Assembly: GCF_000223215.1 (NCBI RefSeq)
Contig: NC_017243.1
Span: forward strand, 1,116,001-1,180,000
Origin: Brachyspira intermedia PWS/A
GTDB lineage: Bacteria > Spirochaetota > Brachyspiria > Brachyspirales > Brachyspiraceae
Reading direction: 5' to 3'
Length of the DNA stretch: 64,000 bases
Every line of letters starts with the position of its first letter. Within the stretch, counting starts at the first letter, position 1. The position numbers and the translations under genes were made by a program. The notes beneath the pieces are model-generated. The model was not told the origin of the DNA. It made no database searches and saw only the letters and a program-made list of their open reading frames with translations. Of the stretch, positions 26,603-35,765 are shown piece after piece.

Positions 26603-26950
26603 TTAATAATTTAAATTCACATCGAATCTATCATTTAAAAGAGGAATGATATTTATAACAGGCTCTTCATAAGGGTGAACTTCTTTCATAATTTTTATGA
26701 TGTTTTCTATATTTTTAACATCTGTTGAAAATTCCACCTTATCTTCAGGAGCTTCTGATATTTCATTAACTTTTCCATCGAAAGGATTAGCGTTTTCTAA
26801 AGGACGCCAATAACCTGTAATTTTTGTTACAGACATTACATTATCATAATTTCCAACACCTAAAGCACCTATATTGTTTAAAGCCTCTCTAAGTTTTTGA
26901 GTATATTCTTCAGGTATATATATTTCTATTTTTACTTTTTTTATATTCAT
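26603..26950 (-). CDS. Stand-alone NIF3-insert (YqfO/CutA-like) domain protein
   Basis: 115 residues. A single small alpha/beta domain with IYIPEEYTQKLREALNNIGA near the start and the ending HPYEEPVINIIPL. This matches the CutA-like domain inserted in YqfO/NIF3 proteins, which also occurs alone in many bacteria. Cytoplasmic; function poorly known, possibly metal or small-ligand binding. GGGAT before the ATG. Confidence 0.8.
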   Translation of the reverse strand: MNIKKVKIEIYIPEEYTQKLREALNNIGALGVGNYDNVMSVTKITGYWRPLENANPFDGKVNEISEAPEDKVEFSTDVKNIENIIKIMKEVHPYEEPVINIIPLLNDRFDVNLNY

Positions 26951-27101
26951 ATTAAATATCCCTATATATTGTTTATTATTAGAATATTAAAAAACAATAG
27001 TTTTTGTAATCAATGTTAAATAGTATTGTTTTGACCCCTTTATTTTTTATTGTTTATATACTAATATGCTATTTATTTTATGTCAAATTGTATTTGAAAA
27101 A

Positions 27102-27130
27102 TTGACATTATATAGTAAAATTAATATAAT
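27102..27130 (+). promoter_or_regulatory. Promoter of the mscS gene
   Basis: TTGACA (27102-27107), a 17-base spacer and TATAAT (27125-27130): a perfect consensus promoter 28 bases before the start codon. Confidence 0.85.
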
Positions 27131-27157
27131 TAAAATAATTATCTAATTGGAGAAAAT

Positions 27158-28198
27158 ATGCAGTACCTTAAAGAAACAATATTTTGGAATAATTCATTGC
27201 TTCAATATTTAATAGCAGTAGGAGTTTTAATTATTAGTATAATTTCTATGCGTTTAGCATTGTTGTTTCTATTAAAAATTTTATTAAAATTAAATACTAG
27301 ATTTCAGAGTCCTTTTGTTATAGATCTAACAAAGAGTATAAAAAAAAGAACAAAGCCTATTATATTCATAGCTTCATTGGCCATAGCTAGAATAGGGCTT
27401 ACCCTACCAAAAGAAGAAAGTTCATATTTTGGGAAAATAGTTGTAGTATTTATAATAGTGTTTGTTACGTTATTTATATGCGATATAATTACTAACTTTA
27501 CTAATAATTATTTATCAAAGAAAAAAGATGTTGTTATATCTGATGGTATTATTACAATATTAAAAGCTTTAGTATGGATAATAGGATTTTTAACTATACT
27601 TTCAAATTTAGGTGTTAATGTAAATACTTTTATAACAGGACTTGGAGTAGGCGGTGTAGCTGTAGCTTTTGCGGCACAGAGTATAATAGCAGATTTATTC
27701 AATTATTTTGTTATAGTTTTTGATAAGCCTTTTTTGAAAGGTGATTTAATACAAGTGGATATGGATAAAGGAGTAGTTGAATATATTGGGATAAAATCTA
27801 CACGTATTAGAAGAAATACAGGTGAACAGCTTTTAATATCTAATACTAATTTATTGGCATCTAGAATACAAAACTATAGAATATTAGAAAAGAGAAGACA
27901 ATATATGTTATTAGGAGTTGAGTATTCTACACCATTAGAAAAGTTAAAAGTTATACCAAATATCATACAGACAATTATAGAAAGTACTAGTAATACAGAA
28001 TTTTATAGTGCTAGATTTATAGAATTTGCTGATTCTTCTCTTAATTTTGAAGTTATATATCATATAACTATACCTGATTATGCAGAATTTGTTAAAATAG
28101 TTGAAGATATTAACTATAAAATAATAGATGAATTTAATAAATTGGGTGTAGGCTTTGCATTCCCTTCAAGAACTTTATATATAAGTAAAGATAGTTAA
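27158..28198 (+). CDS. MscS-family mechanosensitive channel
   Basis: 346 residues. Four N-terminal membrane helices, the last being the pore helix with the signature GLGVGGVAVAFAAQSIIADL (about 163-182), then the beta domain and C-terminal alpha/beta domain of MscS. It opens when the membrane is stretched to let solutes out under osmotic downshock. TTGGAG seven bases before the ATG and a consensus promoter upstream. The aldo/keto reductase gene follows after nine bases, so the two are probably co-transcribed. Confidence 0.93.
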   Translation: MQYLKETIFWNNSLLQYLIAVGVLIISIISMRLALLFLLKILLKLNTRFQSPFVIDLTKSIKKRTKPIIFIASLAIARIGLTLPKEESSYFGKIVVVFIIVFVTLFICDIITNFTNNYLSKKKDVVISDGIITILKALVWIIGFLTILSNLGVNVNTFITGLGVGGVAVAFAAQSIIADLFNYFVIVFDKPFLKGDLIQVDMDKGVVEYIGIKSTRIRRNTGEQLLISNTNLLASRIQNYRILEKRRQYMLLGVEYSTPLEKLKVIPNIIQTIIESTSNTEFYSARFIEFADSSLNFEVIYHITIPDYAEFVKIVEDINYKIIDEFNKLGVGFAFPSRTLYISKDS

Positions 28199-28207
28199 GG
28201 ATTATTT

Positions 28208-29065
28208 ATGGATTATACATTATTAAAATCAGATAATAGAATCCCCAATTTTGGAATAGGAACTTGGGGATTAGGTGAAAATGAAGATAAAAAAGAAAAA
28301 GAAATAAGATCTATAGTATTTGCTTTGAATAATGGTGTAAGATTAATAGATACTGCTGAAATGTATGGAAATGGTATGGCTGAAATATTGATATATGAGG
28401 CATTAAAGCATACAGATATTAAAAGGGAGGAGCTTTTTATAATCTCCAAGGTATATCCTCATAATGCTGGAAGAGGTAAAATATTTGATAGTTTAAAAGC
28501 ATCATTAAAACGTTTAGGGTTAGATTATTTAGATATGTATTTGCTTCATTGGAGGGGCAGGGTACCTTTAAAAGAAACTGTTGAATGTATGGAAGAAGCC
28601 AAAAAAGAAGGACTTATAAGAGATTGGGGTGTTTCCAATTTTGATATTGATGATATGAAAGAACTTGAATCATTAAAATACGGTGATAAATGCGTACTTA
28701 ATCAGGTATTATATCACTTAGATTCAAGAGGTGTTGAATTTGATTTAGATCCATATATGAAAGATAGAAATATAGCTTTGATGGCATATTCGCCTTTAGG
28801 AAGGGCAGGGGAACTCGGTAGAAATATTTTTAAAAATAGCACTATTCTTCAAATAGCTGAAAAATATAATGCATCTGCTGCTCAAATAGTATTGGCATTT
28901 ATTAGTAAGGTTTCCGGATATATTCCTATTCCTAAAAGTGCAAGCAGAAAACATCTTTCTGAAAATATTGAAAGCTGTAATATCATACTTACTGATGAAG
29001 ATGTATATATGATAAACAAGGAATTTCCAAAGCCTTATAAAAAGATGCCTTTGGATATCGTATAA
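28208..29065 (+). CDS. Aldo/keto reductase
   Basis: 285 residues forming one TIM barrel. The catalytic tetrad is visible: Asp and Tyr in DTAEMYGNG, Lys in ISKVYP and His in LLHWRG. NADPH-binding residues appear near the C-terminus (IPIPKSASRKHL). It reduces aldehydes or ketones; the substrate is not evident. AAGGAT precedes the ATG. It follows the mscS gene by nine bases and ends at a terminator. Confidence 0.9.
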   Translation: MDYTLLKSDNRIPNFGIGTWGLGENEDKKEKEIRSIVFALNNGVRLIDTAEMYGNGMAEILIYEALKHTDIKREELFIISKVYPHNAGRGKIFDSLKASLKRLGLDYLDMYLLHWRGRVPLKETVECMEEAKKEGLIRDWGVSNFDIDDMKELESLKYGDKCVLNQVLYHLDSRGVEFDLDPYMKDRNIALMAYSPLGRAGELGRNIFKNSTILQIAEKYNASAAQIVLAFISKVSGYIPIPKSASRKHLSENIESCNIILTDEDVYMINKEFPKPYKKMPLDIV

Positions 29066-29087
29066 TTGATTTTAATAAATTAAATAT

Positions 29088-29124
29088 AAAAACTGCTTAG
29101 TATTTAAAATATTTAGCAGTTTTA
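29088..29124. terminator. Bidirectional terminator
   Basis: AAAACTGCT (29089-29097) pairs with AGCAGTTTT (29115-29123) between the aldo/keto reductase gene and the converging glycosyltransferase pseudogene. T-rich on both sides. Confidence 0.75.
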
Positions 29125-29126
29125 TA

Positions 29127-30051
29127 TTAATATAAATGCCATCTGAAACCATATTTTGAAGCTTGTCTTACTCTGTAAATATCTCTTAATTTCTTATTAG
29201 GTATCCACCAAGCTATTTTATTAATTTCTTTCATTTTCTTTTCTACATATTTAGGATCGTAAGCAATACCTCCAAATTCTATCCATTTTTTATTATTTTC
29301 ATTCCATTCATTATTATTGATTCCATTCCAAAATTTTTTTCCCAGGCAGTATGTAATATATAAGCATCTTCATTATCAGCATTATTTGATAAGTAGTATC
29401 TATTATATTTATCAGAAAAATCATTAACTTCTAAATTAAATTCTTGTACCATTAAATTGAATATTGGTTGATCTGCCATTAACCATTTTTCTGTCATTTT
29501 ATAACACCATTCTTTTATTTCTTTTCTTTTTTTTATAGAATCATTTATTAAAAGTACTCCAGAATTAAATACTTTTGCATCTAAATTATATTTGTCAGAA
29601 TTGAATTTTTCTGATAAAATCTTATTTTCTACATTTTCTCTTAAATTTATGCTTTCATAAGATACGGATATATCTTTATTTATATTTAAAAGTTCTATTA
29701 TATCTTTTTGTATTAATATATCAGTATATAAATATAAAACTTTATTATAATTATCTAATAATTCAAAAGCTTCGTATCTTGCAAAAGCCATTAGACTCCA
29801 CATTAATGTACAATTAGCATTTTTCATAGTTTTTCTAATGGAGATACATAGTGATTTATTATAATATTATTATATATTTTTTTTAATGCATTTTCATCTT
29901 TTATATTGATTTTACCGCTTATATAGAGAATTATATCATAATCTTTTTCATTTAATGAAAAGTGTTTTTTCAGTCCTATTAAAACATTTCCAACAGCAAA
30001 CATTTGATTTGAAGTTGAACATAAAACAACTGCTAATTTTTTCTTTTCCAT
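29127..30051 (-). pseudogene. GT8-like glycosyltransferase, two apparent frameshifts
   Basis: Read in three frame segments, this region encodes about 308 residues matching the intact gene at 32515-33426 from end to end. The first segment runs from the ATG at 30051 to about 29835 and ends at a stop in frame; the second runs to about 29335; the third ends at 29127. Each junction is repaired by adding one base to an A run on the coding strand: A5 at 29830-29834 and A7 at 29334-29340. The DTD metal motif of the intact protein is here YTD, so one catalytic aspartate is lost independently of the frameshifts. The C-terminus carries the EINKIAWWIP motif. Likely a true pseudogene. Confidence 0.8.
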
Positions 30052-30219
30052 AATATAAAACCTTTATATTTTTTTATATTCTATAGTATTATTATATTAT
30101 TTGCAATCTTAGCATTGAAAATATAGAAACGTGTTTATTAGTGTATAAATAAAAATTTATTGTAATATATTTATGAGTATTTAGTTTAATTTGGAAATAA
30201 ATCTATATTTTATAAAAAA

Positions 30220-31002
30220 TTAATCTTTTACAAAAGCTAAATCATGAGATCTATATATATCTATTAATAATCTGTATCCTTTGGATTTCATATATTGTTC
30301 TAATACTCCTTCTTTTTCATTATTTTCTACTATGATTAATTTTATATCATATTTATTAAAATCAATGGTTTTTAGTATATTTAATTCAAAACCTTCTACA
30401 TCTATTGATAATAGATCAATTGAACTAATATTTTTGTAGTTATACATTAATTCATCAAATGTCATTGATTTTATATTTAAAGAATTTTCTTTAGATTCAG
30501 ATATATCAATTTTAGCCATTAAACTATGTCCTTCATAGTTTACTAATTTAACACTATCCATTTTTTTATCTAAAATAGCAGCATTGTATAGATCACAATT
30601 TCTGTTTTTTTCTAATTGTTCATAAATTATCGGATTGGCTTCAACGCATATACCAGACCATCCTAATTTTTCAAAAAAGTAAGTGTTGCTGATTTTTATT
30701 CCATCATTAGCTCCTATATCTATAAAAAATCCTTTTTTCTTACCTGAAAATATTAAGTATGATATAAAATCTTGTTCTATTTCTGATTGGAAATTAATAT
30801 TTGTTTGTTTTTCTATCTTTAGTTTAGATTCATATAAATTTTTACCAAAATCTAATACATCATTAAATTTTTCTAAATTTTTTTTATTATTATTAATTTT
30901 TGAAATGTATATATATGATAATAAAATATTTCTTATATTATTCCTTAATTCTCTTTTAGGTATCCACCATACAATTTTATTTATCAATTCTTTATTTAAC
31001 AT
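30220..31002 (-). CDS. FkbM-family methyltransferase
   Basis: 260 residues. The SAM-binding motif FFIDIGANDG is near residue 95, followed by VEANPIIYEQLEKN and the later motif LLSIDVEGFELNIL, all typical of FkbM enzymes that methylate sugars or other small hydroxyl compounds. The first 25 residues carry the island-wide motif INKIVWWIPKRELR. In this setting it probably methylates a surface-glycan sugar. AGGAT lies nine bases before the ATG. The truncated GT8 fragment lies directly upstream. Confidence 0.88.
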   Translation of the reverse strand: MLNKELINKIVWWIPKRELRNNIRNILLSYIYISKINNNKKNLEKFNDVLDFGKNLYESKLKIEKQTNINFQSEIEQDFISYLIFSGKKKGFFIDIGANDGIKISNTYFFEKLGWSGICVEANPIIYEQLEKNRNCDLYNAAILDKKMDSVKLVNYEGHSLMAKIDISESKENSLNIKSMTFDELMYNYKNISSIDLLSIDVEGFELNILKTIDFNKYDIKLIIVENNEKEGVLEQYMKSKGYRLLIDIYRSHDLAFVKD

Positions 31003-31037
31003 CTTTATATCCTTTTATTAATTTATATTATAATATT

Positions 31038-31328
31038 TTATATCGAAATTCTGTAAAACATAGCTGCAGAGAAATGTACTTTAGAAGGAATTTTTTCAAA
31101 CCATTCATCGTACATTTTTATGTCCGGAGTATAAAAATTAATTTCGCATTCTTTTATGTTTTTTAACGAAAGTATTTTATCTTTGTTTTCTTTAGTTATT
31201 CCGCCATCTATTAAATGAAATATTATTTTTTCATCTTCTAAAGAGTTTTTTAAGATTGATGCAATAGCTGTACCCATATACGGAGCATAATTGTTATCAG
31301 ATGATAAGCAAATATTCATTTCAATCAT
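31038..31328 (-). pseudogene. Truncated GT8 glycosyltransferase fragment
   Basis: 96 residues corresponding to only the first third of a GT8 enzyme: MNICLSSDNNYAPYMGTAIA is the usual GT8 start, and the protein stops at AAMFYRISI where full proteins go on with the catalytic core. No further coding sequence fits before the FkbM gene 35 bases on, so the remainder was deleted rather than frameshifted. The DXD motif is missing, so it is not active by itself. It starts two bases after the stop of the preceding glycosyltransferase gene. Confidence 0.8.
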
Positions 31329-31330
31329 TT

Positions 31331-32272
31331 TTATTTATTATCCTTTTTTATAAAAAGGCCTTTTATTTGTCTTATAATTCTTTTTATCTCTCTAGTGATA
31401 TTATATGATAAAGAAAAAGGCTTTATATTAAATCTTTTTATAGCTATTTCAAAATCAGCATTAGCATCACACTTTATTTCTTTTGGGTGAATTAAATGTT
31501 CAGCATCTATAGGGTATGTTTTTCTATTGGCATTTTCATCATCTGGATTTCCTGTATGAGTAGAATCTTCTCCAAAGCCTATATTAGAAATTAAATTTAC
31601 ATTAGGATTAATACATATTCCATCTTTTGAAATTATACAATAAGTCCATTGATAGTCCCAAGTATTTATATCAGCAGTTCTGTAAAACCAGTTCTGCCAA
31701 TAGTCTCTTATATTAAAATCATTGTAGCGTTTTTTTAAAGTCTTTTTAGTATCTTTAAAACTAATAGTCTTCATTGTAGCATCATAATATTTCCAAGCAC
31801 GACTCCAAGAAGCCCAGCCCCAACAATGCTGTATAGTAGCAAAATAATAACTAGCCTCTCCAACTTTTCTATCTAAAGGAGAATCTCCAGCAATATGCAT
31901 TATTTGTTCATTATCTTTATAGTAATTTAACAATTTCTCACAGTAATAAAAAAATGATATTTCAGGCAATACATCATCTTCCAATATTATACCTTGTTCT
32001 TCATTATCAAAAAACCAAGTTATCGCTTTTGATACACCATTACAGCATCCTAAATTTGTATCCTGAAATAATGTTTTTATTTCACATTCCCAATCTATAG
32101 ATTTTAAAATACTTTCTCTAGTGTCAATACATTTTATTTTTTCTTCTTCATTTCTCCAGCCATCAGCTGCTATATATAATTTTTTAGGTTTTATTTTTCT
32201 TATTGCTTCTAAAACTTTTAATGCTGTATCTTTTCTTTTAAAAATTACTAATAATATTGGAGTATCAAACAT
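31331..32272 (-). CDS. Glycosyltransferase, GT2-like (GT-A fold)
   Basis: 313 residues. Begins with PILLVIFKRKDTALKVLEAI and has a nucleotide-sugar metal motif ILEDDVLP, followed by a conserved tryptophan-rich stretch (HCWGWASWSRAWKYYD) seen in this family of surface-glycan transferases. Cytoplasmic or membrane-associated, acting on a lipid- or protein-linked glycan. GGAG lies nine bases before the ATG. The small repeat ORF upstream ends two bases before this start, so translation of this gene may depend on it. Confidence 0.85.
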   Translation of the reverse strand: MFDTPILLVIFKRKDTALKVLEAIRKIKPKKLYIAADGWRNEEEKIKCIDTRESILKSIDWECEIKTLFQDTNLGCCNGVSKAITWFFDNEEQGIILEDDVLPEISFFYYCEKLLNYYKDNEQIMHIAGDSPLDRKVGEASYYFATIQHCWGWASWSRAWKYYDATMKTISFKDTKKTLKKRYNDFNIRDYWQNWFYRTADINTWDYQWTYCIISKDGICINPNVNLISNIGFGEDSTHTGNPDDENANRKTYPIDAEHLIHPKEIKCDANADFEIAIKRFNIKPFSLSYNITREIKRIIRQIKGLFIKKDNK

Positions 32273-32274
32273 AT

Positions 32275-32460
32275 TTATTGCTCCAATATATTAATTTTTG
32301 ATTGTATTTTTATAGCAACAATACCCCATATTTTTACAATATGGGGGAATAAAAAATACGATTTTATTTTTAACTGTTGTGTTGTGTTGTGTTGTGTTGT
32401 GTTGTGTTGTGTTGTGTTGTGTTGTGTTGTGTTGTGTTGTGTTGTGTTGTGTTGTGTCAT
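32275..32460 (-). CDS. Small ORF containing the pentanucleotide repeat
   Basis: 61 codons in the present frame: ATG followed at once by 16 copies of the repeat, read as repeating TQHNT, then about 32 further residues, stopping at 32275, two bases before the next start codon. I infer it works as a length-variable leader rather than as a protein. With one repeat fewer the frame reads through NKIVFFIPPY (the island motif) and stops about 20 bases earlier; with one more it stops immediately after the repeats. No ribosome site of good quality is visible before the ATG. Confidence 0.4.
   Translation of the reverse strand: MTQHNTTQHNTTQHNTTQHNTTQHNTTQQLKIKSYFLFPHIVKIWGIVAIKIQSKINILEQ
32324..32346. 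promoter_or_regulatory. Hairpin between the repeat tract and the GT2-like gene
   Basis: A perfect 9-base-pair stem (CCCCATATT, 5-base loop, AATATGGGG). No T run follows on the minus strand, so it is probably not a simple terminator. It lies within the small repeat ORF, where a translating ribosome would open it, and could act as an attenuator or hide the downstream start. Confidence 0.5.
32376..32457. repeat. Simple sequence repeat, (GTTGT)16
   Basis: Sixteen perfect tandem copies of GTTGT (32376-32455) plus two further bases. Such tracts change copy number by slipped-strand mispairing. Five is not a multiple of three, so each change shifts the reading frame of the small ORF that contains it on the minus strand. 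Confidence 0.98.
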
Positions 32461-32514
32461 AATAAAAACCTTATAGAGAGAATATTAACTTTGTATATAA
32501 TAAAAGTCAATATA

Positions 32515-33426
32515 TTATCTTCCTGTAAGTCCTGATTTTCTTAATAAATATCTTCTTACTTTATCTCTCAATTTAAATGTAGGTATCCACCAAACAATCT
32601 TATCTATTTTTTTTCTTTTAGCGTTATTTTCTTTATAAGTTTGGCTTCCGCCTGATTCTATCCATATTTTATTGTTTTCTTCCCAAAATTTATTGTAAGT
32701 ACCTCTCCAGAATTTATCTGGACCTATAGCATGTATTATATGGGATTTATCTGCATTTTCTGATTTTGGAAAACAGCAGAAAGTTTCTTTTGCATCTAAT
32801 AGTTGTATATTAAATTCTTGACATGCTAAATTCAATATAACTAAATCATTAGTTATATATTCTTCAGTTTTTTTGTAGCACCATTCTGCTATATTTTTAT
32901 AATCTTTTATTTTATCTGATATTATTATATTTCCATCATAAAAAGAATTGCAATCTATATTATATTTAGTTTTTTCTAAAATAGGTATTGTTTCTTTAGT
33001 TTGTGCAGAATTACGTATTGAAATATCAGATAATGTTGCATATAGCTCGAAGTCTAAATTTATTAAATGTGAAATATCTTTTTGTATAACAATATCAGTA
33101 TCTGTATAAAAAACTTTTTGGTAATTATCGAGTATATTAAAAGCTTCAAATCTTGCATAAGCAAAGACACTAAAATTATTTAATTCTCTTAATTCTATCA
33201 TTTTTTTCGAGAATGGTGATTCATATATTTTTATAATTATTCTAGGAAAAATTGTTTTTAAAGCTTTTTCATCATTTGGTTCTAATTTATTTGTATAAAA
33301 TATTATGTCATATTCTTCATCTTTTAAATTTTGAAATAAATATTTTTTTGCTCCTATTATAACATTTCCAACAGCAAAAGCCTCATTTCCTGTTGAGCAT
33401 AAAAGTAAAGCGATTTTTTTCTTCAT
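32515..33426 (-). CDS. GT8-like glycosyltransferase (intact)
   Basis: 303 residues. N-terminal KKIALLLCSTGNEAFAVGNV, then the metal-binding DTD in VFYTDTDIVIQKD at about residue 105, and a C-terminal histidine motif IIHAIG. This is the GT8 layout for sugar transfer from a nucleotide donor. The C-terminus ends with DKIVWWIPTFKLRDKVRR, the island-wide motif. First gene of the minus-strand island; a TAGGA ribosome site precedes the ATG. It is the intact counterpart of the pseudogene at 29127-30051. Confidence 0.85.
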   Translation of the reverse strand: MKKKIALLLCSTGNEAFAVGNVIIGAKKYLFQNLKDEEYDIIFYTNKLEPNDEKALKTIFPRIIIKIYESPFSKKMIELRELNNFSVFAYARFEAFNILDNYQKVFYTDTDIVIQKDISHLINLDFELYATLSDISIRNSAQTKETIPILEKTKYNIDCNSFYDGNIIISDKIKDYKNIAEWCYKKTEEYITNDLVILNLACQEFNIQLLDAKETFCCFPKSENADKSHIIHAIGPDKFWRGTYNKFWEENNKIWIESGGSQTYKENNAKRKKIDKIVWWIPTFKLRDKVRRYLLRKSGLTGR

Positions 33427-33721
33427 TATTGGTATATTTTCCTATTTTTTATATATATTAATATTTTCTAATTATTATATATTATAATATAAAAAAATAA
33501 ATAGTTAATAATATAAAGCTAATTATTAAAATGTTAGCTTTATATGTATAGGGTTTAATATTTTACTGTTGTATAATTTCATTACCAATAATAATAAATA
33601 ATAATTTTATATTTTTGAATTATAATTGTTTTATGTATTGTTTATTATTAAAAAAAGTATATAATATAAGTGTAAATAAAAAATATATTTTTATATAAAT
33701 GAAATTTTAAGGAGAATTAAT

Positions 33722-34696
33722 ATGGCAGAATTGCGTTATAATCCATTGCTTGGAGATTATGTTATGATAGCTAGTCATAGGCAGTCACGTCCTCAGATGC
33801 CTAAAGACTATTGTCCATTTTGTCCCGGCAGCGGAAAAGTACCGGATAGTTATGAGGTTCTTTGTTATGATAATGACTTTCCTGCTTTATCCTTTGAACC
33901 TCCTTATCCTGATGAAGTTGATAATGGAAAATTATTTAGAACAGCTCCATCTATAGGTAAATGTGAGGTTATTTTATACTCTCCTGATCATAATACTACT
34001 TTACCAGAACTTCCTGTAGATCATATAGCTAAATTAGTAGCTTTATGGCAGGAAAGAATGAAAGTTATATCAGAAAACAAAAAGATAAAATATATTATGC
34101 CATTTGAAAATAAAGGCGAGGTAGTAGGTGTTACAATGCCTCATCCTCATGGACAGATATACGGCTATAGTTGGATCCCTTTGAGAATAAAAAGGAAAAT
34201 TGAGATGGCTTCTAGTTATTACAGTGTTAATGGCAGAAATCTATTTTTAGATATGATTGAGCAAGAAGTTGAATATAATAAAAGAGTTATATTTGAAAAT
34301 GATCATTTTATATGTTTCTTGCCTTTTGCATCAGAATATCCTTATGGTATAATGATAATGCCTAAAAAACAGACAAATTCTATTACAGATTTTAATAAAG
34401 AAGAAAGTTTATCTCTAGCAGATGCCTTAAAAAAAGCTACTTCTACATTGGATTTATTATTTGATATGAAATTCCCTTATATGATGTGTATGTATAGTGC
34501 TCCTGTAAATGATGGTTTCAATTACAGTGATATATGGAATTATCATATAGAATTTTTCCCTCCTATGAGAAGTAAGGAGAAACAAAAATTCAATGCTTCT
34601 TCAGAAACAGGAGCTTGGGCACCTTGCAATCCTACAAGTCCTGAGGAAATGGCTGCTCAATTAAGAACAGCATATATCAGATATATGGGAATGTAG
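33722..34696 (+). CDS. galT: Galactose-1-phosphate uridylyltransferase
   Basis: 324 residues. Zinc-binding CPFCPGS near the N-terminus and the active-site motif HPHGQ in TMPHPHGQIYGYSW. Exchanges UMP between UDP-glucose and galactose-1-phosphate (Leloir pathway) and could supply UDP-galactose for the glycosyltransferases nearby. AAGGAG seven bases before the ATG. The GT2 gene follows almost immediately. The gap of about 295 bases before it holds no gene that I can see. Confidence 0.94.
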   Translation: MAELRYNPLLGDYVMIASHRQSRPQMPKDYCPFCPGSGKVPDSYEVLCYDNDFPALSFEPPYPDEVDNGKLFRTAPSIGKCEVILYSPDHNTTLPELPVDHIAKLVALWQERMKVISENKKIKYIMPFENKGEVVGVTMPHPHGQIYGYSWIPLRIKRKIEMASSYYSVNGRNLFLDMIEQEVEYNKRVIFENDHFICFLPFASEYPYGIMIMPKKQTNSITDFNKEESLSLADALKKATSTLDLLFDMKFPYMMCMYSAPVNDGFNYSDIWNYHIEFFPPMRSKEKQKFNASSETGAWAPCNPTSPEEMAAQLRTAYIRYMGM

Positions 34697-34699
34697 AAT

Positions 34700-35691
34700 T
34701 TGCTAAAATTTACTATTATAATACCGCACCGAGTTGGTGAAAATATAGAAAAAACATTAGAAGGGGTATATCTTTCTAATTACCCTAAGGAAAATATTGA
34801 AATTTTTCAGGCAGAAGGAACTCATCCTACTGTGCAGAGGAATGAATGTATTAAACAATCAGCAGGAGATATTGTATATTTTATAGATAATGATTCTATT
34901 GTAAGTGCGGATAATATTAAAGAGGCTAGTACTATATTTGAATCAGATGAAAAAATAGCAATAGTTGGAGGTCCTGCTATACATAAAGTTAGTTCTTTAA
35001 TAGAAATGTATATAGATAAATGTATGAGAGCTTATTATGCTGTAGGTCCTATAGCTAATAGATATAGATTTGATAATAATGATGTAAAAGAGGGAAGTGA
35101 TAGGGATGTTATACTTTGCAATTTGTTTGTAAGGAGAAATGTTTTATTTGAAGCAGGTCTTTTTAATGAGGATTTATATCCAAATGAAGAAAATGCATTG
35201 ATAGATAAAATACTTTCTCTAGGATATAAATTGATATATAATCCTAGAATAATAGTTCAAAGACCTCCTAGATCCAATTTAAAAGCTTATATAAAAATGC
35301 TTCTTAATTATGGAAGGGGCAGATTTGAGCAATTGTTTAGGGATTTTAATATTAAAAATTTGATATTTATTTTGCCTTCTTTATTTGCTAATTACATACT
35401 TTTAAGTCCTATAGTATTGTGTGTCTATCATTTTTCTAAATTAAATGTATTGAAATATTATTTTCTTCCATTATTAGTTTACATAATAATGACTTTTTTG
35501 CTGGTATTGTATATTCTTTTTGTGATAAAGGTTTTATATCAAAAATTCGGGGAATATTTATATATCCTTTTATGTTTTTTATTACTCATTTTTTCTATGG
35601 ACTTGGATTTTTTTACGGAATCATTAGAATAATAACTAAATTTAAGAGAGTTGCTACTTTTTCTATAAAAAAATATAAATCTTTTGAATAA
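34700..35691 (+). CDS. Membrane glycosyltransferase, GT2 family; one-base shortfall near the 3' end
   Basis: The frame from the TTG at 34700 closes at 35632 (310 residues). It is an N-terminal GT2 domain (FTIIIPHRVGENIEKTLEG start, DNDS metal motif, NEEN acid motif) followed by several membrane helices. After 35595 another frame continues in a way typical of the family (YGLGFFYGIIRIITKF) and stops at 35691. Adding one T to the T6 run at 35589-35594 joins them into 330 residues. The true C-terminus is therefore probably the longer one. It starts three bases after galT, so the two are coupled. Confidence 0.85.
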
Positions 35692-35765
35692 TTTTATATT
35701 TACATATTGTCAAAATATCAATATTTTATATTTTTAATTTGTGAAATTAATTTGGGTTTGTATAA

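Noticed and set aside
32376-32457. Repeat tract as a possible CRISPR array
   Set aside because: The copies are five bases long and directly adjacent with no spacers; this is a microsatellite.
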